From assembly GCA_031258115.1 (NCBI GenBank), contig JAIRNJ010000125.1, forward strand, positions 1 through 39,976: a stretch of 39,976 bases of DNA. The letters run 5' to 3'. Made by a program: the position numbers and the translations under genes. The notes beneath the pieces were generated by a model. It saw only the letters and a program-made list of their open reading frames with translations. It was not told the origin of the DNA and ran no database searches. The first letter of the stretch is position 1, and the number at the start of each line of letters is the position of its first letter. Of this stretch, positions 8,107-14,838 are shown one piece after another. Source of the stretch: Treponema sp. (GTDB taxonomy: Bacteria; Spirochaetota; Spirochaetia; Treponematales; Breznakiellaceae).

Positions 8107-8430
8107 ATGAGTAACGGAATAGATTTAACAGACGATAATTTTGAGACGGAAGTTCTCAATGCCCCCGTACCGGTTTTGATTGATTTTTGGGCTTCCTGGT
8201 GCGGCCCCTGCAAGATGATAGGCCCCTTCATTGATCAGCTTGCCGGTGAATATGAGGGAAAAGTCAAGATTTGCAAGGTAAATGTAGACGAACAGGGAGA
8301 GCTTGCCGGCCGTCATGGAGTGGTTTCCATCCCCACACTGGTTGTCTATAACAAGGGGAGTCTTGTCCGCCGGCAGGTAGGAGCCCTTCCCAAAAACGCC
8401 ATCGAAAACCTGTTCAAAGATCTCGCGTGA
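8107..8430 (+). CDS. trxA: Thioredoxin
   Basis: This is a small cytoplasmic disulfide reductase that keeps protein thiols reduced and gives electrons to enzymes such as ribonucleotide reductase. The active site is WCGPC (31-35) in FWASWCGPCKMIGPF, and the conserved cis-proline is Pro76 in SIPTLVVY. The length (107 residues) is standard. The frame is open upstream to 8080, but the ATG at 8107 gives the usual N-terminus (MSNGIDLTDDNFETEVL) and sits 6 nt from a -10 box, so the mRNA is probably leaderless. It diverges from the U32 gene and converges on the lipoprotein gene. I see no thioredoxin reductase in the window. Confidence 0.95.
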   Translation: MSNGIDLTDDNFETEVLNAPVPVLIDFWASWCGPCKMIGPFIDQLAGEYEGKVKICKVNVDEQGELAGRHGVVSIPTLVVYNKGSLVRRQVGALPKNAIENLFKDLA

Positions 8431-8471
8431 GATAGTTTCATCACCGGGTATTTTGAAAAAGCCTCTGCAAA

Positions 8472-9497
8472 CTACTCAAAACGCTTGGGGTTGTTCGGCC
8501 CTCCGGGAGTAGCCGCTCCGGTAGCGCAAATATACCAGTCCGCCGCAGTATTGGTGTCCGCCGCCGTTTCGATTCGGGACAGGCTTCGGGTCATGGCGGT
8601 TTTAAGATTGTAGCTTATTACCGCATCCTGCGGGCCGGGAATCTTTCCCGATGCTGATTTCCAGGCTCCCTGTTTGTGGAGGAATTCCGCCGCCTCGACA
8701 AAATGTTCTTTTGACCACCATGCATCGGGATTTTCACTGAGCATTATCCCGTCTATTACCTTATCATCCTGATCGAGAAAATAGATCGCATCGGTTTTGT
8801 GGATCAGTTTCTCTGTTCCGGGAATCCAGAGATCCCTGGCTCCTGCTATAGCATCGGTTCCGGGTGATTCTTCCAGATCGGAACCCAGTTCGTCCAGAGA
8901 GGCAGCCTCGATCTTCCGCAGGTGAATGAGGATATATTCCCCTTCGGCTGCTTCCATCCGGGAAAATTCGTAGACAAGCGGTCTTTTGGTATAACCGGCA
9001 ATGATCAGCCGTACTGCTCCCATGTCGCCCGCAGTCAGAGTATGGAGTTCGATGAATTCAGCCTTGGGTTTTGAATATTCGGTACGTATCTCCGTAATGA
9101 GAAAAGACGGAATCCGGTCATTCCGGGCCCGGAAAGGAATAAGAACATTAAGGGTATTGCCCCATTCATCCTCCACCAAAAGATCCGCAGTAAATTTGTC
9201 TCCGGGAGGAGCCGCTTCCTGCAGCATTACCCGGAGTATCTCTCCTTCAACGGTGGATTCGACCTTTAATGCCGGAGAAAAATTAAGGGAAACAAGCCTT
9301 ACCGGTATTGAAAACTGAAAATCGATCTCGAGACTCGACACGGGCTTACAGTCGATAAACACCGGAGACAGGGAACTTCCCCCCGAAATTCCCGTTGCCG
9401 GAACCGCCTCTTCGATAAGCGTCTCCCCGGTGGAACAGGAGCAGGCGGGAAAGAACAGGATCAGGGCCAATAGACCCAGTCCAAATAGTTTGTTCAT
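8472..9497 (-). CDS. Lipoprotein with a lamin-tail-like (LTD) domain
   Basis: The 341-residue protein starts with a lipoprotein signal peptide ending in FFPAC, with Cys19 the lipidated residue, so it should be anchored in a membrane facing the periplasm or cell surface. Residues about 140-335 resemble a lamin-tail domain: the opening FLITEIRTEYSKPKAEFIELHTL matches the LTD start (ITEI...EFIEL), and the end SLSRIETAADTNTAADWYICATGAATPGGPN matches the LTD close (R...DTN..DW......TPG..N). The region before it (about 40-130) is beta-rich and may be an Ig-like or big-bacterial fold. The start is supported by GGAGG 8 nt upstream and TATAAA further up. Bacterial LTD proteins are often surface adhesins or nuclease partners. 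No enzyme motif is seen. Confidence 0.72.
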   Translation of the reverse strand: MNKLFGLGLLALILFFPACSCSTGETLIEEAVPATGISGGSSLSPVFIDCKPVSSLEIDFQFSIPVRLVSLNFSPALKVESTVEGEILRVMLQEAAPPGDKFTADLLVEDEWGNTLNVLIPFRARNDRIPSFLITEIRTEYSKPKAEFIELHTLTAGDMGAVRLIIAGYTKRPLVYEFSRMEAAEGEYILIHLRKIEAASLDELGSDLEESPGTDAIAGARDLWIPGTEKLIHKTDAIYFLDQDDKVIDGIMLSENPDAWWSKEHFVEAAEFLHKQGAWKSASGKIPGPQDAVISYNLKTAMTRSLSRIETAADTNTAADWYICATGAATPGGPNNPKRFE

Positions 9498-9572
9498 GAT
9501 GAACCTCCGCCTTTTATAGGGCGCGCTGCTGTGAATTGCTTCAATGAAAAAAGATTTTTATGCTTTTTTTGT

Positions 9573-9596
9573 TTTGGGATCAGATTTGGGATCAGA
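9573..9596. repeat. Tandem direct repeat, 2 x 12 bp
   Basis: TTTGGGATCAGA occurs twice head to tail (9573-9584 and 9585-9596) in the 129-bp gap between the lipoprotein gene and the gene that ends at 9627. It may be a binding site or a small slippage repeat. Confidence 0.6.
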
Positions 9597-9615
9597 TATT
9601 GAAGCGAAAAGTTTT

Positions 9616-9634
9616 GGGCTTACCCTTTAAGCCC
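9616..9634 (-). terminator. Stem-loop over the stop codon of the DHS-like gene
   Basis: The inverted repeat GGGCTTA/TAAGCCC has a 5-nt loop and includes the stop codon. On the minus strand it is followed by AAAAC and only then TTTT, so it is a weak terminator at best. It could serve as an mRNA 3' end-stabilising hairpin. Confidence 0.35.
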
Positions 9635-10757
9635 GTTTAGTTTCTGATGTCTTCCTCTCAAGGGCCCGGTACAGGGCGGTAAAGAAATCCCGGTTGTCGC
9701 TTTGAATGTAGTCAACAGGACAGCCCATGCGGTTAAAGGTCTTCATAAACCTGAGGTAATATGCGGGGTTGTCCATGGGGGGCTCCCCCTTTGACCAATC
9801 CCATGATGACTCCTGAATATCCGCCACATGAATGGCACAGTCCCGAATAGTGCCCGCCCCGCCCGCGGCATTCCTGGCCATGGAAAGGGCTTTTTCAAAA
9901 ATCATGGGCGACATTACCGCCGAGCCCACCGAAAGATAGACCCCGCCCTGAAGTTTTTCCACGCCGGCAACGTATTCCAGAAAATCCCGCTCGGCACAGC
10001 GGCCCAGAGCCGCCCCCCGGTTTGCCCGGTGGGTGTAAATAATATCGTGACCGAACATGGGATGGCAGGTGAAGGGTCTTCCCGCTTCACCGGCCGCGGC
10101 AAGAACACTGTAGGACTTCCAGGGATGCTTTATGGAAAGAAACCCCGGAGGAATATTGAGCGTTTCGATAAGCTCGTATAAATCCAGGGCCGCCGATGCC
10201 CGGGCCGCCCCATCGGCGGCGGCGCTATTTTCCGCATTTAGAAAATTTCCGGCGGCATCGAGAAGTTCTCTCCTTTCGGGGATGAGAAGGCCGTCTTTCA
10301 GGATCATGGAGCCTACAGATGCGCCGTAACCGAGGCCCTCCCAGGCGCCGGTCGCCAGGGCCAGATTGATGTAAAGACCGGTCTCTTCCCAGGTGCCGAA
10401 GCGGCCGGCGGCGATGTTTTCCCGCACGTCTTCGCTGCTCTTCCCCTGGAAGGCGAATTCCCAGTCGTGAATCACCACTGCACCGTTGGCCGCCAGGTGG
10501 GTAAACCAGCCTTTTTTCAGCATGGCGCCCAGAAGCCGTCCCAGACCGTTTTTGACGGCATGGGCCCCCGATGCGCAGATAACCGATGCGTCTTTTTTAC
10601 GGGCGGCGATTATTTCACCGGCGATTTTTTCCGCCTTTTCCGCCAGGGCCGGGGGAACAGCACCCCTTTCCGCCTCTTCCGCGGCGGCCTCAATTTCAAC
10701 TTTGCTGTACCGTTGTTTTATGGGGCTGCTGGTAATCCGGGAACGATCAAATTTCAT
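9627..10757 (-). CDS. Deoxyhypusine-synthase-like protein of unknown role
   Basis: The 376-residue soluble protein has segments that recall the Rossmann-type deoxyhypusine synthase fold: VICASGAHAVKNGLGRLLGAMLKKGWFTHLAANGAVVIHDWEFA near 58-100, FGTWEETGLYINLA near 120-133, a His-rich GRPFTCHPMFGHDIIYTHRANRGAALG, and a late GGVYLSVGSAVMSPMIFEKALSMARN. Bacteria lack eIF5A, the substrate of true deoxyhypusine synthase, so another reaction is expected. The ATG is 2 nt after the stop of the PfkB-HAD fusion, and GGAGTAAAA spans the junction, so the two are translationally coupled. This tight link suggests that both act on one sugar-phosphate or cofactor. The family call rests on my reading of motifs and is tentative. 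Confidence 0.7.
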   Translation of the reverse strand: MKFDRSRITSSPIKQRYSKVEIEAAAEEAERGAVPPALAEKAEKIAGEIIAARKKDASVICASGAHAVKNGLGRLLGAMLKKGWFTHLAANGAVVIHDWEFAFQGKSSEDVRENIAAGRFGTWEETGLYINLALATGAWEGLGYGASVGSMILKDGLLIPERRELLDAAGNFLNAENSAAADGAARASAALDLYELIETLNIPPGFLSIKHPWKSYSVLAAAGEAGRPFTCHPMFGHDIIYTHRANRGAALGRCAERDFLEYVAGVEKLQGGVYLSVGSAVMSPMIFEKALSMARNAAGGAGTIRDCAIHVADIQESSWDWSKGEPPMDNPAYYLRFMKTFNRMGCPVDYIQSDNRDFFTALYRALERKTSETKRA

Positions 10758-10759
10758 TT

Positions 10760-12730
10760 TTACTCCCAGCCGCAGAGACGGGCAAGTTCACCGGCCCAGG
10801 AGAAATCGGGGATGAGCACATCCGCGCCGCCGAGGATCAGCCGTTCACGTTTGGCCGTATTGCGGCCGTAGCGGCGCTTTTCGTCGCTCAGTACGCCCAC
10901 GGCAAAGAGGCCCTCTTTTTTCGCCTCCCGCATTTCCACGGGGCCATCGCCGAAAACCACAACCTGAGCCCTGCCGGCAGGAAACTTCGTTTCCCGTTCG
11001 ATTGAATTTTTAAGTTCGGCGGCCCTGATTTCGGTAATGATGTTCCGTATGACGATCTTTTTCGGATCGTTTTTGATGTCCCCCACGGCGCCCCGTATAC
11101 CGCCGTTAAAAAGCCCGGCGTAACCGAGAAGCTCAGCTTCCCGGCGGACGTCTTCCTCGTCGGTACCACTGGCGAGGTAGAGCCTTGTTCCGGCCGCGGC
11201 GAGTTTTTTGAGAAAGTCCACGGCTCCCTTGATGGTGAAGTCTTCTGTTGAAAGCCTGCCCGATTCAAGGCCGGCAAGGCGTTTTTCCATGGAGGCAAGG
11301 AGGGCTTGATTGTAAACAGCCTTGTATTCTTCGGGAGAGAGAATATCTTCTTTTTTTACCTGCCCGAATGAGAGAACCATGTCCCGCAGCCGGTACATCT
11401 GGGCCAGGGTCTGAACGCCGGTGGTTGTTTCGATGAGGGCGGAAACGGCGTCCCGTATGCGGGACAGTTCTTCCGCTTTTGGGACATCGCTTTTCTTTGA
11501 AGAACCGGGACGGCTTATCCTGCCCAGGACGGCGTCAATCATTACGGTGTACATCACTTCTTCCCAGCCCTGGCGCAAGACCGAAATAGTGCCGTCATGA
11601 TCGAAAATCGCCGCTTCAGGATAAGAGCGGCGCCCTTCGGCGGGCATGGATTCAGTGGCAATAATTTCAATTTCCGTATCGCCGGAAAAATGTTCAAGGC
11701 TTTCATCCCGGGCAAGACGGGAATTGTAATTGAAGTCCCCTTCTTCCGCCAGGGCTATGACCTCTTCCGCAGTAGGATGGCCGGTTTCAAAAAGTTTCCC
11801 CAGGGAAACTCCGGCCGAAAAAGTTCCTATGAGGGCCGCATCCCCAAGAGGGAGTCCCGCTCCCAGGGCGGTAACAAGCCCGGCCAGGAATGCGTCCCCC
11901 GCGCCAACTATGTCGATTTCCCTTGTAAAATGAAGGCTGTTGAATTGGGAACAACCCGATTCATCCTGGGCAAGGGCGCCGTCTTTGTCCAGGGTAATCA
12001 CCACCGGAAGGCCCCAGTGTTCATAGAGGCGTGTTGCCGCAAAATACGGATCCGCAGCGTCTTTGGCCGCTACACCCTGGGCCTCCAGAATTGCGGCGGC
12101 TTCACTGCGGTTGAGTTTGTGTATAGTGAAATTGTAGCGGCTGTTGAGTTTTCTGCAGTCTGAAAACCAGAGAACCTTATCCCGGTTTTTTTCGATGAGG
12201 GCGGCGAGTTTTTCCTGAAAATACGGTGAATGCAGTCCCGAAGGAACCTGCTCGTTTACAACCACGCAGTCGTATTCACCCAGCCTGGACTTCAGCAGTT
12301 CCAAAAGAATGTCCACCGTTGTATTTTTGGGACGGTTGTTATTCCCCATGTCATAACGGGGAAGCTCCTCCCGGCCCAGGTATATCTTGTGGAACACATG
12401 GGTCTGCCAGTCTTCATCCTGGGTAAGAATGCCCGAAACGCCAATGCCCTTCCCGGCAAGGAGATCCAGAACTATTCCGCCCCAGCAGTCGTTTCCTGCG
12501 ACACCGTAAAGGTCAACTTTCCGGGCGCCCAGACTTGCGCAGTTGGCCGCAGTATTACAGGCGGCGCCGAGATCCTGCTTCGACTGAAAAACAGAATAGG
12601 ACTGGAGCCCGGTTTCCGCAGAAATTTCGGCGCCCCCGGTTCCGGTAAGGTAGTAAAGATCCAGGCAAACATCCCCAATAACGGCGATGGAAGGAGGGTT
12701 TTTATACGGGAAAAAGCCGTGTATATCCAT
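10760..12730 (-). CDS. PfkB sugar kinase fused to a HAD phosphatase
   Basis: This 656-residue protein joins two enzymes. Residues 13-330 are a PfkB/ribokinase fold: IAVIGDVCLDLYY, DLGAACNTAANCASLGARKVDLYGVAGND (53-81), and VGAGDAFLAG with catalytic base Asp279. This is closest in style to the heptose-phosphate kinase (HldE N-domain) group. Residues 371-656 are a HAD hydrolase: FDHDGT with nucleophile Asp377 and Asp379, Ser521 (motif II), Lys557/558 (motif III), and FGDGPVEM with Asp595 (motif IV). All catalytic residues of both halves are present. A kinase plus a phosphatase is the pair needed to phosphorylate C1 and then remove C7 phosphate in NDP-heptose synthesis, but no nucleotidyltransferase is in the window. 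It lies 19 nt after gnd and directly before the DHS-like gene. The substrate is unknown. Confidence 0.85.
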   Translation of the reverse strand: MDIHGFFPYKNPPSIAVIGDVCLDLYYLTGTGGAEISAETGLQSYSVFQSKQDLGAACNTAANCASLGARKVDLYGVAGNDCWGGIVLDLLAGKGIGVSGILTQDEDWQTHVFHKIYLGREELPRYDMGNNNRPKNTTVDILLELLKSRLGEYDCVVVNEQVPSGLHSPYFQEKLAALIEKNRDKVLWFSDCRKLNSRYNFTIHKLNRSEAAAILEAQGVAAKDAADPYFAATRLYEHWGLPVVITLDKDGALAQDESGCSQFNSLHFTREIDIVGAGDAFLAGLVTALGAGLPLGDAALIGTFSAGVSLGKLFETGHPTAEEVIALAEEGDFNYNSRLARDESLEHFSGDTEIEIIATESMPAEGRRSYPEAAIFDHDGTISVLRQGWEEVMYTVMIDAVLGRISRPGSSKKSDVPKAEELSRIRDAVSALIETTTGVQTLAQMYRLRDMVLSFGQVKKEDILSPEEYKAVYNQALLASMEKRLAGLESGRLSTEDFTIKGAVDFLKKLAAAGTRLYLASGTDEEDVRREAELLGYAGLFNGGIRGAVGDIKNDPKKIVIRNIITEIRAAELKNSIERETKFPAGRAQVVVFGDGPVEMREAKKEGLFAVGVLSDEKRRYGRNTAKRERLILGGADVLIPDFSWAGELARLCGWE

Positions 12731-12749
12731 GGTTTAATGGCCAATAGTG

Positions 12750-14216
12750 CTACACAGTATACGTTGTTGCGCTGGTGGAACCGCCGTGTCCGGTCCAGTT
12801 GGTATGGAAGAACAGGCCCCGGTTTTTGTCTACCCGTTCATAGGTGTGGGCGCCGAAATAATCCCTCTGGGCCTGCAGAAGGTTTGCCGGAAGCCGTTCA
12901 CTGCGGTAGCCGTCAAAGTAGGCAAGGGCGCTGCTCAGGGCCGGAACAGGTATACCGTTCCCAATCGCCGCGGCGCAGACCCTCCGCCACGAATCCTGCG
13001 CTTCTTCTATTAGCCCGGTAAAGAAGGGATCGAGAAGCAGGTTTTCAAGTTCCCTGTTGCGCTCAAAGGATTCCTTTATTTTTCCCAGAAAACTTGAACG
13101 GATGATACAGCCGCCTCTCCACATGAGGGCGATGCCGCCGTAATTTAAGTTCCATTTGTATTCCCTGGCCGCTTCCCGCATCAAAAGATAACCCTGGGCA
13201 TAGGACACGATCTTGGAAGCGTAAAGGGCCTTCTCAAGGTCTTTGATAAAACCTTCTTTGTCCTCAGGCGGGATAATTTTTGGCCCCGCAAAGATTTTGC
13301 TTGCCCGGACTCTTTCGTTTTTGGCGGCGGAGAGGCAGCGGCCAAAAACCGCTTCCGCTATGAGTGTAAGTGGAACACCGAATTCCAGGGCCGCAATACC
13401 TGTCCACTTGCCTGTCCCTTTCTGCCCTGCGGTATCAAGGATCTTTTCCGCCAGAGGCTGACCATCTTCATCGTTATAGGCCAGAATGTCCCTGGTTATT
13501 TCGATGAGGTAGCTGTTAAGCGCTCCCTGATTCCAGGCGGAAAAAACATCGTGCATCCGGGGATAGGAGAGACCCAAAAGCTGACGCATGATGTCGTAGG
13601 TTTCGCAGATAAGCTGCATGTCTCCGTATTCAATGCCGTTATGAACCATTTTTACAAAGTGACCCGCACCGTTTTCCCCTACCCAGTCGCAGCAGGGAAC
13701 AGGCGTTCCCCCCGGCACTTCTTCAATTTTTGCGCTTATGGCCTGCAGAACCGGTTTTACCAGGGGCCAGGCGGCAGGCGAACCGCCGGGCATAATGGAA
13801 GGGCCGGTAAGGGCGCCTTCTTCACCGCCGGAAACTCCGGTACCGATGTAGAGGAGCCCTTTGGATTCTATATAAGAGGTTCGGCGTATGGTATCCTGAT
13901 AGTTTGAATTCCCGCCGTCAATGATGATGTCTCCCGGTTCAAAAACCTGCAAAAGCTGTTCGATGGTATCATCTACCGCCTGCCCGGCCTTTACCATGAT
14001 CATGACCTTTCTGGGTCTTTCCAGGGTCCGGGCCAGCTCTGTCATACTATGGCAGGGAAAGATTTTCTTTTTCGCCGCCCGGCCTTTTACAAAATCATCC
14101 ACCCTGGAAACAGTCCGGTTAAACACCGCTACGGAAAAGCCCTTGTTTTCCATGTTGAGCACGAGATTTTCTCCCATCACCGCAAGCCCGATCAGTCCAA
14201 TGTCCGCCTTTGCCAT
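12750..14216 (-). CDS. gnd: 6-Phosphogluconate dehydrogenase, decarboxylating
   Basis: The enzyme oxidises 6-phosphogluconate to ribulose-5-phosphate and CO2 and makes NADPH in the pentose phosphate pathway. The N-terminal Rossmann motif is IGLIGLAVMGENL (6-18), with VFNRT (31-35) as the NADP-contact strand. GVSGGEEGALTGPSIMPGG (127-145) is the substrate loop, and Lys189, His192, Asn193 and Glu196 in HFVKMVHNGIEYGDMQ form the catalytic site. The 488-residue length fits the long dimeric form. A Shine-Dalgarno (AAGAGGC) precedes the ATG, and TATACT on the minus strand lies about 16 nt further up. It diverges from tag across only 39 bp and leads the operon with the PfkB-HAD fusion. Confidence 0.96.
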   Translation of the reverse strand: MAKADIGLIGLAVMGENLVLNMENKGFSVAVFNRTVSRVDDFVKGRAAKKKIFPCHSMTELARTLERPRKVMIMVKAGQAVDDTIEQLLQVFEPGDIIIDGGNSNYQDTIRRTSYIESKGLLYIGTGVSGGEEGALTGPSIMPGGSPAAWPLVKPVLQAISAKIEEVPGGTPVPCCDWVGENGAGHFVKMVHNGIEYGDMQLICETYDIMRQLLGLSYPRMHDVFSAWNQGALNSYLIEITRDILAYNDEDGQPLAEKILDTAGQKGTGKWTGIAALEFGVPLTLIAEAVFGRCLSAAKNERVRASKIFAGPKIIPPEDKEGFIKDLEKALYASKIVSYAQGYLLMREAAREYKWNLNYGGIALMWRGGCIIRSSFLGKIKESFERNRELENLLLDPFFTGLIEEAQDSWRRVCAAAIGNGIPVPALSSALAYFDGYRSERLPANLLQAQRDYFGAHTYERVDKNRGLFFHTNWTGHGGSTSATTYTV

Positions 14217-14255
14217 AGTCGCCTCTTGTAGTAGTATATGGGAAGGAGGATCGTT

Positions 14256-14837
14256 ATGTCAAAGCCTGAGCAAGTCCAGCGCTGTTCCTGGTGCGGAGAG
14301 GACGAAGTATACCTTAAATACCACGACAGGGAATGGGGTATGCCCTGTCATTCAAGCAAAAAACTTTTCGAGTCCCTGATCCTCGACGGCGCCCAGGCCG
14401 GGCTTTCCTGGATCACGATCCTCAAACGCCGGGAAGCTTACCGTGCGGCCTTTGATAACTTCGATGCCGAAAAGATCGCCCGTTACGGGAAAAAGGATAT
14501 TGAGCGGCTCATGGCGGACAGCGGTATTATCCGCAACCGGAGAAAGATTGAAAGCGCCATCGGCAATGCACAGGCGTATCTTAAATTGACGGAAACCGAA
14601 GCTTCCTTTTCCAAATGGCTCTGGAATTTTGTAGACGGCAAGCCCGTATTAAACCACTGGAAGGATCCTTCGGAAATACCCGCTTCCACGGAACTTTCGG
14701 AAAAAATAAGCAAAGACCTGAAAAAACACGGGTTTTCTTTTGTGGGCCCCACGATAATCTATGCCTGGCTTCAGGCCGAAGGGCTGATAAACGATCATCT
14801 TGTTTTCTGTTTCCGCTGGAAGGAATGTCAGAAGTAA
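14256..14837 (+). CDS. tag: DNA-3-methyladenine glycosylase I
   Basis: Tag removes 3-methyladenine from alkylated DNA. The 193-residue protein carries the zinc-binding pattern of the family: Cys10 in QRCSWCG, His23 in YHDREWG, and the C-terminal DHLVFCF. LFESLILDGAQAGLSW, with the Glu that reads the damaged base, is intact. I place the start at 14256, after GGAAGGAGG; the ATG at 14238 lies before that ribosome site. It is the first gene of a repair operon: addB starts 1 nt after its stop. Confidence 0.95.
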   Translation: MSKPEQVQRCSWCGEDEVYLKYHDREWGMPCHSSKKLFESLILDGAQAGLSWITILKRREAYRAAFDNFDAEKIARYGKKDIERLMADSGIIRNRRKIESAIGNAQAYLKLTETEASFSKWLWNFVDGKPVLNHWKDPSEIPASTELSEKISKDLKKHGFSFVGPTIIYAWLQAEGLINDHLVFCFRWKECQK

Positions 14838-14838
14838 A

